Below, piece by piece: positions 1 through 6,862 of a stretch of DNA of 22,289 nucleotides (positions within the stretch are counted from its first letter, which is position 1; each line of letters begins with the position of its first letter). The notes under the pieces are model-generated. The model saw nothing but the letters and a program-made list of their open reading frames with translations, was not told the origin of the DNA and did no database searches. Both the position numbers and the translations under genes were made by a program. This DNA comes from Candidatus Pacearchaeota archaeon. Its GTDB lineage: Archaea > Nanobdellota > Nanobdellia > Pacearchaeales > GW2011-AR1. The stretch spans positions 1 through 22,289 of the forward strand of contig JAFCDH010000033.1 in assembly GCA_017609795.1 (NCBI GenBank). The letters are read 5' to 3'.

Positions 1-1364
1 ACAACTTTTGGAACTTTTCTTTTCTGTGTTTCAAAGAATTCACTTAAATTTTCTATTCTATCATAATCTTTTTCTAAAAGACTTGCTTCTTCTTCTAACC
101 TTTCTCCTTTTCCAGTTAGTTCTTTGTATTTTAATTCTGTTGGATTTTTTTCATAACTTTTAATTTCTGTTTCAAGTTGTTTAACTTGTTTATTATGTTT
201 TTCTATTTGAGTAGTATATTTATTTATTTCTTTTTCTAAAATTAATCTATGTTCCTTTTCAATAGGTCTAATTCCTTCAGAAATTTGAACTTGGATTTGT
301 TCTAAATTACTAATTATTTCTTCTCCTTTTTCCCTTGCTTTCCAAAGTGGAACTGAAACTTCAGAAGGTTTTTTTAATGTCATTCCAGAGATACCTAACC
401 CTATTAGTTGAGGAACCCCAAAAAAAGGAACATCATACTTTACTATTTTTCCAGAAATATATTCTAAAGGTGTTGGAGTTTCTTTCATAAAGCTAAATAC
501 TTTTGGTGCAGCAGTTACTACTGCCTTATCAATAACAGGAGTAACACCAATATAAGAAAGGGGTCTAATTATTGATAAGGCAGTAGAAACTAAAGAAGTT
601 TTTTTTGTAGTTGGAGCTATAGACATTGGTTCTACTACAGGTTTCCAAACATTAAAATCAATATCTGCTGTAGCTAATCCACCTAATATTTCTTTAGCTT
701 TTCCAGGACTAAAACTTTGTTGTTGCTTTACACTTTCTTGTGCCAAAAGCATTGCTTGAATATTAGAATAACCTGCTGATTTATAAGTTTCATATTGAAC
801 TTTAAGCATAGGGTCTGCAGCAATTTCAGTTTTTATTTGTGCAGGACTAATCGCTTCAACTTGTTGTGCTTCTATTTTTGTTAAATATTCTCTTCTTAAT
901 TGTTGTCTAATTGTTTTTGAATACTCTGCTCTTTTTTCTGCCCTTCCAACTTGTTGAGCATAAGTAGAAATATCTTTTGCCCTATATAAATTTCCTTGTT
1001 GTAATAAATTTAATCCTTCATTTAATGCTCCTATCTTTCCAACATAAAACATTTGAGCTTCATCAATCTTATCAGTATATTTTTGAACACTTGCATCATC
1101 TCCTCTTCTGTTTGCATTATCTAACTTTTCATTAAGAACTCTCATTTCATTAATTTTATCTTGTTCAACTTTTGCTATTTCAGATTGAACTCCTTGTGTT
1201 TCTTTTCTTATTTCAGTTTCAAGTTGAGCTTGTTGTTGTGCTTCTAATTGTTGAGGAGAAATAGGAATTTGTTGAGTTGGTTGTTGTCTTGCTTTCAACA
1301 TCTCAGCTCTTGTTGGTGGTTTCTGAATTTGTTTTTGTTGAAGTTGTTGTGGAATTATAGGCAT
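1..1364 (-). CDS. Large Q-rich coiled-coil protein, 3' end outside window
   Basis: The frame is open without a stop from the ATG at 1364 to the window edge, giving about 454 residues with the C-terminus missing. The first ~85 residues are rich in Gln and Pro (repeated QQ pairs). A charged helical stretch to about residue 215 follows, then a more hydrophobic Pro/Gly-containing middle (roughly 250-330). The visible end is a long Lys/Glu-rich coiled coil (about 340-454). There is no signal peptide. A TTTAAA-type box about 35 nt upstream (near 1395-1402, minus strand) could be its promoter, and the gene diverges from the plus-strand cluster at 1481. I do not recognise the family. Size and coiled coils would fit a structural, tail-like or secretion component of a virus or plasmid, but that is inference. 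The open frame is certain; the function is unknown. Confidence 0.8.
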   Translation of the reverse strand, partial: MPIIPQQLQQKQIQKPPTRAEMLKARQQPTQQIPISPQQLEAQQQAQLETEIRKETQGVQSEIAKVEQDKINEMRVLNEKLDNANRRGDDASVQKYTDKIDEAQMFYVGKIGALNEGLNLLQQGNLYRAKDISTYAQQVGRAEKRAEYSKTIRQQLRREYLTKIEAQQVEAISPAQIKTEIAADPMLKVQYETYKSAGYSNIQAMLLAQESVKQQQSFSPGKAKEILGGLATADIDFNVWKPVVEPMSIAPTTKKTSLVSTALSIIRPLSYIGVTPVIDKAVVTAAPKVFSFMKETPTPLEYISGKIVKYDVPFFGVPQLIGLGISGMTLKKPSEVSVPLWKAREKGEEIISNLEQIQVQISEGIRPIEKEHRLILEKEINKYTTQIEKHNKQVKQLETEIKSYEKNPTELKYKELTGKGERLEEEASLLEKDYDRIENLSEFFETQKRKVPKV

Positions 1365-1480
1365 TCTAAATCACAAAGTTTATTAAGATAGCAAACTTTA
1401 AATAATTTACTCTTTTAGTATTAGAGGTGAAAACAGATAAGTTTTTTGATAAATAAAATTTATTACTTTAAGGAGAAGAT

Positions 1481-1600
1481 ATGAAAAATATTAATGATTT
1501 TGTTAAACTTACTTGTAGATTAGAGGAAGAAAAGTTTGGTGATCCTTTTTTAAGTTATTGTATTAAAAATTTTAGTAAGACTTTTATGATGAACCCTTAA
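1481..1600 (+). CDS. Small hypothetical protein (39 aa)
   Basis: ATG at 1481 is preceded by a good Shine-Dalgarno site (AAGGAG, 1470-1475) at normal spacing, and the frame ends at TAA 1598-1600. The product is a mixed-charge helical peptide with two cysteines (residues 12 and 27) and no membrane segment. It precedes the 140-aa gene by 52 nt and may lead that operon. I do not recognise it. The RBS is the main support for its being real. Confidence 0.5.
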   Translation: MKNINDFVKLTCRLEEEKFGDPFLSYCIKNFSKTFMMNP

Positions 1601-1652
1601 CTAAAATAAATATCATAAATAAAATAAAAGAAACAAACCCTAATTTAATACA

Positions 1653-2075
1653 ATGCCAGAAACAAGTCAAACAATTACCCAAGTAGAATATAATTCTAAT
1701 GCTGCAGTTTCAATTAGAATAAATAAAATAATAGATGCAATTAATGAAACTAAATATAGAACCACCCAATTTAATGATCTTGGAGAACCTTATGCAATTC
1801 CAATAGAAGTAATTACACATTTAGTTTGTCTTTATACAGAAATAGATGTTGAATTAATAGGGACTGAAAGGGATATATACACAAAAGAACTAAAACCATT
1901 AAGAAGAAAATTAAAGATGAATCCCCCAAATCCTCATATGGAAGGGCAAGATTATTGGAGAGCTTCTTTAGAACAAATAGATGAATTAGATTTAAAGCTT
2001 AGGAGGTTAGCAAAAAAACATGGTTTCTTGGCAAAGAATATTTCTGACCCAAGAGCTGCAGTATTAAAATCATAA
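1653..2075 (+). CDS. Hypothetical protein (140 aa) upstream of P-loop ATPase
   Basis: Complete soluble protein with no membrane segment or signal. The middle (residues 70-125) is strongly charged and helical with Lys/Arg pairs, suggesting a coiled-coil or nucleic-acid-contacting segment. The N-terminus is polar. There is no clear Shine-Dalgarno site. The upstream A/T-rich stretch around 1616-1626 could be a TATA element for a near-leaderless transcript. Its stop codon abuts the ATG of the P-loop ATPase (TAA then ATG with no gap), so the two are almost certainly co-translated and may act together, for instance as an adaptor or small subunit for the ATPase. I do not recognise the family and the adaptor idea is inference. 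Confidence 0.75.
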   Translation: MPETSQTITQVEYNSNAAVSIRINKIIDAINETKYRTTQFNDLGEPYAIPIEVITHLVCLYTEIDVELIGTERDIYTKELKPLRRKLKMNPPNPHMEGQDYWRASLEQIDELDLKLRRLAKKHGFLAKNISDPRAAVLKS

Positions 2076-3035
2076 ATGGCAAGAGTGTGTGAAGATTGGT
2101 TTCCAAAAGGAACTTACAAAGATCAAAAGGGTGAAGGATTTTATATGGATGATGTTTTAAAAGCAAATCTTGATGCCCTTTTAAAAAATGCAAGGAGAAA
2201 AGATGATTGGGATTTTGTAGGAATAATTAGTGGGGGAGGAAGAGTTCGTGTAGGTAAAAGTGTTTTAGAATTTCAAATAGCGGTCTATTGGACTTATATG
2301 TTAATGAAACTTTATGGTGTAAAAGTTCCATTTACTATAAAAGATAACATAGTTTTTGTTGGGAGTAGATTAATAGAACAAGGAAATAAGTTAGGAAAGG
2401 CTTTTCCGCAATCTGCTTTGTGTTTTGATGAAGCAGGAGCAGATTTAGAAGGTCTTAAAGTTATAAGAAGCAATACTCAAGCAGTAAAAGACTTTTTAAG
2501 AGAGTGTGGACAATACAATCTCTTAATTCTTCTAGTTATTCCAGAATTCTTTGACTTACCAAAGGGAATTGCAACAACAAGGAGTGATTTCTTAATAGAT
2601 GTTTATGTTATACCAGATAAAAACGGAAAATTTCAAAGAGGATACTTTAATTTCTATTCAAGACCAAATAAAAAACAATTATACCTTCGAGGAAAGAAAG
2701 AATTTAATTATAAAGCATACAAATGGGACTTTCATGGAAGATTCTATCCTTTTTACCCCTTTGATGAGCAAGAGTATAGAAAAGCTAAGCAAGAAGCACT
2801 TTCAAGTAGGGAACTTCATAGAAAAGAGGATAGATTTAAGTTGCATAGAGATGTTTTGTTTAAGATTTTAAAAGATTTAGGTTATTCTTCAAGACAAACT
2901 TCTGAATTAATGAGAGAAAAGGGGGTTATTTTCTCCCATATGGGGGTTATCAAGGCTTTAGAAGCTGTAAATCAAAGAAACATAATGAATACTATGTGTA
3001 ATATAAATGATGTGGAAGGAAACCTCCCAACTTAA
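2076..3035 (+). CDS. P-loop ATPase (HerA/Zot/packaging-like)
   Basis: The protein has 319 residues. A Walker A motif (GRVRVGKS, residues 55-62) follows a hydrophobic strand. A Walker B motif (ALCFDEAG, 114-121, acidic D118/E119) comes about 55 residues later. A third hydrophobic strand near 149-156 and an Arg near 169 are candidate sensor and finger elements. The C-terminal third is basic, and residues 250-295 form a likely helix-turn-helix region. Spacing and order resemble the compact ASCE ATPases of Zot, HerA/FtsK or A32 type used for DNA packaging, virion assembly or conjugation. There is no transmembrane segment, unlike typical Zot. It directly follows the 140-aa gene with no gap. A second, unrelated open frame inside it (2599-2871) is a shadow. 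The ATPase fold is secure; the exact role is inferred. Confidence 0.85.
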   Translation: MARVCEDWFPKGTYKDQKGEGFYMDDVLKANLDALLKNARRKDDWDFVGIISGGGRVRVGKSVLEFQIAVYWTYMLMKLYGVKVPFTIKDNIVFVGSRLIEQGNKLGKAFPQSALCFDEAGADLEGLKVIRSNTQAVKDFLRECGQYNLLILLVIPEFFDLPKGIATTRSDFLIDVYVIPDKNGKFQRGYFNFYSRPNKKQLYLRGKKEFNYKAYKWDFHGRFYPFYPFDEQEYRKAKQEALSSRELHRKEDRFKLHRDVLFKILKDLGYSSRQTSELMREKGVIFSHMGVIKALEAVNQRNIMNTMCNINDVEGNLPT

Positions 3036-3212
3036 AGCAAATAGAACAAAATAATCCAATTCCCATACCTTTAGATCCTCTTCCAGGCACAAGGCATCTA
3101 AACAGGCATTCACACCCCCCTCAAACTGCGTTATATAGGGGACTAGGCATTAGGCATTAACATTAAAAAAAATAGCAAATTATAAATAGTAGGATAGCTT
3201 AATAAAAATACC
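3036..3212 (+). repeat. Gap with five AGGCAY repeats and a hairpin
   Basis: The 177-nt gap holds AGGCAC at 3084 and AGGCAT at 3092, 3104, 3145 and 3152, all on the same strand. Between the third and fourth copies, CCCCT (3117-3121) can pair with AGGGG (3137-3141) around a TTATAT-containing loop. Short clustered same-orientation repeats beside an A/T-rich stretch recall iterons or operator clusters. No gene fits here. Whether it is an origin or a regulatory site is not shown by the sequence. Confidence 0.45.
3181..3188 (+). promoter_or_regulatory. TATA box for 78-aa gene
   Basis: TATAAATA lies 25-32 nt upstream of the ATG at 3213, the spacing expected for an archaeal promoter giving a leaderless or near-leaderless transcript. 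No Shine-Dalgarno site precedes that ATG, consistent with leaderless start. Confidence 0.6.
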
Positions 3213-3449
3213 ATGCCACTCTTTACAAATCCTTATGGTAAGAAAAGAATTCTAATTGGAATGAAAGACGATTCTATTACTCCTTCCCAGCAAGTTCAAA
3301 AGATATTAGCGCAGACTGGTTCTATTAAAGATGTAGCCAGAGATGCTGGAAGAAAGGCATTGCCTCCTGGAAAAAGAATTAGTAAGACTGGAAATGTTTA
3401 TTGGGAATCAAGGAAATCAAGAAGTGATATTCCTGAAAGTAATTTATAA
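3213..3449 (+). CDS. Small basic hypothetical protein (78 aa)
   Basis: Basic soluble protein. The C-terminal half carries a Gly/Lys/Arg-rich segment (GKRISKTGNVYWESRKSRSD, residues 53-72). I recall this motif as recurring at the ends of small archaeal proteins, but cannot check it here. An internal ATG (residue 17) is an alternative start, but the TATA box at 3181-3188 supports the one chosen. It is the last gene of the left plus-strand cluster and converges with the GIY-YIG gene. The function is unknown; DNA or RNA binding is plausible from the charge. Confidence 0.7.
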   Translation: MPLFTNPYGKKRILIGMKDDSITPSQQVQKILAQTGSIKDVARDAGRKALPPGKRISKTGNVYWESRKSRSDIPESNL

Positions 3450-3526
3450 AACCTTTTCAACAAAGTATTCTAATTAATTATTCTTTACACAGGATAACTC
3501 TTATTAATCATTAATTTATGGAATGT

Positions 3527-3919
3527 TTAAGAACTATTTTCTTTATTATAGTTTTTTATTGCTTCTATTTTATCACAACAATTAAATTTTGTTTCTATTA
3601 AATATAATAAAAATGTTTCAATCATTACTTTTTTAGTTTCATCTTCTTCAAGAATATAAGAATAATATTTTGCAACTCCTTTTGGGATACAAGTATTATA
3701 ATGGGTTCCTTTATCTTCTATTTGTAATCTTCCATTATCATTATCTGTTGAATGTTGTAATATTCTACTCCTAATATTTTTTGCTTTTCCAATATAAATC
3801 AATTCTAAATTCTTATCAAAAATTAAATACACTCCTCCAACAGAAGGAATTGATCTATCTATTTTAGAGAAATTATTTTCTTTAGTGGGTTTATGTTTAA
3901 TTATTTCTTGAACTTTCAT
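3527..3919 (-). CDS. GIY-YIG nuclease domain protein
   Basis: The 130-residue protein is essentially one GIY-YIG domain. The hallmark appears as GVY (29-31) and YIG (42-44), followed by Arg50, the catalytic-type Glu101 and Asn113. This is the UvrC/homing-nuclease core that uses the tyrosines, Arg and a Glu-bound metal to nick DNA. There is no attached DNA-binding domain, so target choice is not evident. It is last in a three-gene minus-strand cluster, overlapping the 66-aa gene by 23 nt and lying behind the tyrosine recombinase. It could be a mobile-element repair or processing nuclease, or a free-standing homing-type nuclease. The fold is confident; the role is inferred. Confidence 0.87.
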   Translation of the reverse strand: MKVQEIIKHKPTKENNFSKIDRSIPSVGGVYLIFDKNLELIYIGKAKNIRSRILQHSTDNDNGRLQIEDKGTHYNTCIPKGVAKYYSYILEEDETKKVMIETFLLYLIETKFNCCDKIEAIKNYNKENSS

Positions 3920-4097
3920 CTTCTTCTATATCTTGTTTAATTAAATCACATTCAAAACATCTAATCAATCCAAAAAACTCATAATAATTAAGTGAATATT
4001 GCTTGCAAATTGCATTTAACTTTTCACACAATATTTCATAAGCTTCATCTAACTTTTCACTACTCTTAAATATTTTTATTTGATTTTCATCTTTCAT
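3897..4097 (-). CDS. Small helical hypothetical protein (66 aa)
   Basis: Acidic, helical soluble protein with four cysteines (residues 24, 31, 47 and 50) and no membrane segment. A weak AGGAAA-type RBS precedes the ATG. It overlaps the recombinase gene by 11 nt and the GIY-YIG gene by 23 nt, so all three are translationally coupled. I do not recognise it. An accessory to the recombinase or nuclease (for example a directionality factor) is possible from position alone. Confidence 0.65.
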   Translation of the reverse strand: MKDENQIKIFKSSEKLDEAYEILCEKLNAICKQYSLNYYEFFGLIRCFECDLIKQDIEEDESSRNN

Positions 4098-4839
4098 ATA
4101 AATTTCCTATAATATTTCTAATCTTTTTTTTATCTTCCCATGAAAAAATGTCTGGGCTAACATAATGTTCTGCAGCAGTATTCATGTTATGTCCAAAATG
4201 AGCAAGTAATCTCATTGAATCAACTCCTAAGGCCATTAACCAAACCTCTAATGTCTTTCTTAAAGTATGTGGAGAAAAATCTTCAGGGTTATTTATCTCT
4301 GCTTTTTTTGCTGCTTTCTTCATAGCAATATTTAAAGCAGGCTTAGATAAAATATTAAAAGTATCTTCATCTTTTAAATTGTTTTCTATAATATAGTCAT
4401 TTAAATATTTTGCAAAGGTTTTTGATATTGGTAAATCTCTTGTTCTTCCACCAGTTAATTTAAGTTCCCCTTTTCTTGATTTAGATTTAGTGTGTCTTAA
4501 AATTATTCTTGATCTTCCACCAGGAATATAAATAAAATCTCTTACTTGAGCTTTAGCAATCTCCATCCATCTTGCCCCAGTAAATAAGATACACTTACAA
4601 GAATGCTTTAATCTTTTCTTTGAGTTATCTTCAAATTTCATCCACTCTCCTGGAAAGAAAAACCTATTATTATTTGTTTTTTTTGTGAGCTTTTTTCCAT
4701 CACTTCTCATCCCAACTTTCTTGCCATCTTTATTTTCTTCAAATTTTAAAATTCTCTTCTTACAAATCTTACAAATATAATAATTTCCTTCAGCTAGAAA
4801 TTCGTGAATGTGGTTTAAAGATTTTAAGTTTTGTTCCAT
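4087..4839 (-). CDS. Tyrosine recombinase / integrase
   Basis: The 250-residue protein has the full catalytic set of the phage-integrase/Xer family: Arg90 in TGARWMEI, a basic beta-hairpin Lys near 118-120, H191xxR194 in SPHTLRK, His217 and nucleophile Tyr226 nine residues later. Such enzymes cut and rejoin DNA through a 3'-phosphotyrosine link to integrate, excise or resolve an element. The N-terminus is odd. Instead of a typical ~100-residue SAM-like core-binding domain it has a short segment with CKIC (23-26) and a later CKC (81-83), possibly a zinc knuckle. The start is supported by a strong TATA region 29-46 nt upstream. It is first in its operon, ahead of the 66-aa and GIY-YIG genes. 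No attachment site could be identified. Confidence 0.9.
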   Translation of the reverse strand: MEQNLKSLNHIHEFLAEGNYYICKICKKRILKFEENKDGKKVGMRSDGKKLTKKTNNNRFFFPGEWMKFEDNSKKRLKHSCKCILFTGARWMEIAKAQVRDFIYIPGGRSRIILRHTKSKSRKGELKLTGGRTRDLPISKTFAKYLNDYIIENNLKDEDTFNILSKPALNIAMKKAAKKAEINNPEDFSPHTLRKTLEVWLMALGVDSMRLLAHFGHNMNTAAEHYVSPDIFSWEDKKKIRNIIGNLYER

Positions 4840-4867
4840 TTTAATTTATTTACAAAGGGATTAAATA

Positions 4868-4885
4868 TTTATAAATATTTATAAA
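4868..4885 (-). promoter_or_regulatory. Palindromic TATA region upstream of recombinase
   Basis: The perfect 18-nt palindrome TTTATAAATATTTATAAA lies 29-46 nt upstream of the recombinase ATG. It contains TATA-type boxes on both strands. The palindrome could also serve as an operator for a dimeric regulator; that part is inference. Confidence 0.55.
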
Positions 4886-4910
4886 ACCTTCTATAATAAA
4901 CATTCAATTT

Positions 4911-5024
4911 CTAAACATTCATTCTACCACAAATAGTATTCTCTTCTCTTGCAGGTTTTTCTTCTTTAGGTTCTTTCTCTAGCTTTTCTGCAGGCTCTTC
5001 TATTTGCGTTTGTTCTTCATCCAT
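4911..5024 (-). CDS. Acidic 37-aa hypothetical protein
   Basis: ATG at 5024 is preceded by a strong Shine-Dalgarno site (GGAGGATC, 5032-5039) and the frame ends with TAG at 4911. The product is almost entirely Glu, Lys and Pro, so it should be disordered. Near the end there is a single Cys. It is last in a short operon after the RHH-like gene at 5480 and the two-TM gene at 5326. I do not recognise it; it resembles other acidic tail peptides in the window, such as the end of the 68-aa protein at 9944. Confidence 0.5.
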   Translation of the reverse strand: MDEEQTQIEEPAEKLEKEPKEEKPAREENTICGRMNV

Positions 5025-5056
5025 TTTATTGATCCTCCATTGAATATGAAAGAGGT

Positions 5057-5326
5057 TTAAAGCATAACCTTAAACTCCCTTATTTTGTTTTTAGCTTTTC
5101 TTTTATATTCTACTATGTCCTTAAAGCTTAGGCCTAAAAGCATAAAGCTTAATGGGAAGAATAAAATTCCCAGGCCGTTAGGAAATATAGCAATACTCAA
5201 ACAAACAAAACCACAACCAATCTTAATCCAGTTCTTTTTCATTATTGGTTTAAGTCCTTGATTCATAGACTGATTATATTTGCCTATTTGTTTATTGTAA
5301 TCCTCAAATGTCATATATTTTTTCAT
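5057..5326 (-). CDS. Two-TM small membrane protein (89 aa)
   Basis: Residues 1-31 are polar and basic, two closely spaced hydrophobic segments follow (about 33-50 and 53-68, with a Pro/Gly turn), and the C-terminus is basic. Both ends should therefore be cytoplasmic. The ATG has a GAGGT Shine-Dalgarno site just upstream (5331-5335). It follows the RHH-like gene at 5340-5480 closely and precedes the 37-aa acidic gene. Small two-helix hydrophobic proteins are coat proteins in some archaeal viruses, but nothing in this sequence proves such a role. Confidence 0.7.
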   Translation of the reverse strand: MKKYMTFEDYNKQIGKYNQSMNQGLKPIMKKNWIKIGCGFVCLSIAIFPNGLGILFFPLSFMLLGLSFKDIVEYKRKAKNKIREFKVML

Positions 5327-5339
5327 TTTATTTTACCTC

Positions 5340-5480
5340 TTATTTATTTTTATCATCAAGGAATTGTTTTATAACTTCTTCCATTGATTGATTAGGATGT
5401 ATCTTATAATCTTTTAATTGTTGTATAGTTGTTTTTTTTAATGCTACTGAACTATAATCTTTTGGGTTTTTTCTTGTCAT
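5340..5480 (-). CDS. Ribbon-helix-helix-like regulator (46 aa)
   Basis: The short basic protein has a beta-strand-like stretch (SVALKKTTIQQLKDYK, 11-26), a turn, then the helix NQSMEEVIKQFLDD (30-43). This is the layout of CopG/Arc/VapB-type ribbon-helix-helix proteins, which dimerise and insert the strand into DNA. A TATA box centred about 25 nt upstream of the ATG predicts a leaderless transcript. It is first in a three-gene operon with the two-TM and 37-aa proteins. No toxin gene follows. Autoregulation is likely by analogy. The fold call rests on pattern only. Confidence 0.6.
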   Translation of the reverse strand: MTRKNPKDYSSVALKKTTIQQLKDYKIHPNQSMEEVIKQFLDDKNK

Positions 5481-5500
5481 AATATATATAGTTTATACAC

Positions 5501-5509
5501 CTTTATAAA
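5501..5509 (-). promoter_or_regulatory. TATA box for RHH-like gene at 5480
   Basis: On the minus strand, GTTTATAAAG lies about 25 nt before the ATG at 5480 and no Shine-Dalgarno site intervenes. The same arrangement, a TTTATA box then a leaderless RHH-like gene, occurs at 10398, 14271 and 20112. Confidence 0.6.
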
Positions 5510-5532
5510 CCTTTCTATCCTCAAGAAATCAC

Positions 5533-5763
5533 TTAAATCTCCACATCTTCCCAACTAACATCACTAAAATCAGAAATAGGATTTACTACAAAACATTCTT
5601 GATTATAAACATCCATAAAATCTCTTGGACTTAATTTTTCTCCTTCATAATCAAAACTACATTTATTACAATTATCAAATTTATAATATACTGAAAGCAC
5701 AGCTAGAGTTATTAAAAGAATTATTATTATTATTCTTAGGCTCTTATTTATTTTTTTTAACAT
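5533..5763 (-). CDS. Membrane-anchored CxxC protein (76 aa)
   Basis: A basic N-terminus and one hydrophobic segment (about 9-26) are followed by an outside domain with CNKC (32-35) and Cys57. The overall plan matches the upstream 109-aa protein: anchor, CNxC, then an acidic domain with a further Cys. The pair therefore look like diverged duplicates. Its ATG overlaps the end of the 109-aa gene by 7 nt. The CxxC could be redox-active, disulfide-bonded or metal-binding. It ends the long minus-strand array. I do not recognise a family. Confidence 0.7.
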   Translation of the reverse strand: MLKKINKSLRIIIIILLITLAVLSVYYKFDNCNKCSFDYEGEKLSPRDFMDVYNQECFVVNPISDFSDVSWEDVEI

Positions 5764-6086
5764 TGTGGTTTTACTTCTGTATTTATTTCTGAATTTAATT
5801 GAAATCCTAAATCTCCTTTTAAATAATATCCTTGCATTTTATCAAACTCAACCAAACACTCATCTTCTTCTGTAAGATTAGTATATAAATCAAGGATCTT
5901 AACTGAAAAGCTTTGGAAGGGTTCATTGCTTGCAGTATCTAATCCTCTTCTAGAGGCCTCAAAATTAATAACACAATTATTACAATCTAATTGCCTTCCA
6001 TTTGAATAAACTAAAATACATAATGTTAAAAGAACAGCTATACAAAATAATCTAATTGCAAATTCTTTTTTTGGTGTTAATATCAT
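5757..6086 (-). CDS. Membrane-anchored CxxC protein (109 aa)
   Basis: A signal-anchor segment (about 10-28) follows a short basic head. The outside part has CNNC (35-38), an acidic region with Cys77 and a C-terminal Cys109. It shares its plan with the next gene (5533-5763) and overlaps it by 7 nt. Just upstream lie two micro-ORFs (6088-6212) that may be a broken single-TM gene. Cysteine content suggests an extracellular, disulfide-stabilised domain. The function is unknown. Confidence 0.72.
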   Translation of the reverse strand: MILTPKKEFAIRLFCIAVLLTLCILVYSNGRQLDCNNCVINFEASRRGLDTASNEPFQSFSVKILDLYTNLTEEDECLVEFDKMQGYYLKGDLGFQLNSEINTEVKPQC

Positions 6087-6087
6087 T

Positions 6088-6212
6088 TTAAGGGTCTGAG
6101 TGAGGTCTTGTTCTTAGATAAATAAAAAATAAAACCCAAATGACTATAATAATTCCCAAGCAATCCAATTAGGAACTTCCATTATTATTTCTGGTGTTGT
6201 TATATTTTTCAT
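6088..6212 (-). pseudogene. Possible frameshifted single-TM microprotein
   Basis: ATG at 6212 overlaps the methyltransferase stop (ATGA) and runs 22 codons to TAG at 6144. In the -1 frame, a hydrophobic stretch (GIIIVIWVLFFIYL) runs to a TAA at 6088, two nucleotides before the next ATG at 6086. One frame has the start and coupling and the other has the membrane helix and stop. Joined by a net one-base deletion they would give a 41-residue single-TM protein like its neighbours. Alternatively the second frame starts independently at TTG 6168 (26 aa). Both readings are tentative. Confidence 0.35.
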
Positions 6213-6859
6213 TTTAATTTAATTAAATAACAAATTTCCTTTGCGAATAATGAAGGAAAAGTATTAGCTAAAATCTTTCTAATTGATTTAGGAATAAATC
6301 TTCCACCATTACTTCTAAAAATATAAACCTTATCTTCATAATCTCCAAAAAACTCTTTGACTATTCTTTCAATAGGTTTAATAGTAAAGAAATGTTTATG
6401 TCCATAAGGGTCATATCCTTTTAATGAATATCCACATCCAATTCCAAATAAGTATTTGATTCTTTGGTCTAAAGTTAATTCATTTGGTAAATTAATTAAT
6501 ATATATTTTTTACTAACCCTTTTAGATTCTTCTATAATTTCTTTCCAAAATGTTAAATGTTCTAATATTCCTGATAAAATAACTAAATCTACACTATTTG
6601 TTTCTAAAGGAATTTTTTGATTTAAATTTAAATCCTGGTTAATATCAGCATTTTTAACATCTAGATTAATTGTATCATAATATTTTGTAAAAAATGCCCC
6701 TCCGACTCCATATCCACTTCCAGAACCAACATCTAAAACCTTTTTTACCTCCTTTGGAATCATATCTTCCATAATAAAAAACCTATCACTATGACATTCA
6801 AGATTGTCATTTATAACTTTTTTATATTTTTCACTCCATTTATTTAATTCTGATTTCAT
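6209..6859 (-). CDS. Class I SAM-dependent methyltransferase
   Basis: The 216-residue protein has SAM-binding motif I VLDVGSGSG (41-49), an acidic motif II residue (Asp67), and a motif IV-like stretch ending in ILEHL (98-102). This is the pattern of the UbiE/Methyltransf_11 group. The C-terminal half is basic and includes HKHFFTI, a loop often seen in methyltransferases near glycan genes. There is no target-recognition domain and no (D/N)PPY motif, so DNA adenine methylation is unlikely. The substrate is unknown; lipid, glycan or small-molecule methylation is possible. It starts 3 nt after the uL29-like gene ends and is followed by an ATGA-coupled micro-ORF. The fold is secure. Confidence 0.88.
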   Translation of the reverse strand: MKSELNKWSEKYKKVINDNLECHSDRFFIMEDMIPKEVKKVLDVGSGSGYGVGGAFFTKYYDTINLDVKNADINQDLNLNQKIPLETNSVDLVILSGILEHLTFWKEIIEESKRVSKKYILINLPNELTLDQRIKYLFGIGCGYSLKGYDPYGHKHFFTIKPIERIVKEFFGDYEDKVYIFRSNGGRFIPKSIRKILANTFPSLFAKEICYLIKLK

Positions 6860-6862
6860 TTT

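Noticed and set aside
1425..1438. AGGTGAAAACAGAT shared with 9555-9568 on the minus strand
   Set aside because: A 14-nt match is expected by chance in 22 kb of A/T-rich DNA, and half of it is a Shine-Dalgarno site.
1999..2193. Minus-strand open frame across the ATPase start
   Set aside because: Shadow of the 140-aa and ATPase genes; no RBS or promoter.
2599..2871. Internal plus-strand open frame in the ATPase gene
   Set aside because: Different frame inside a P-loop gene with clear motifs; no independent start signal.
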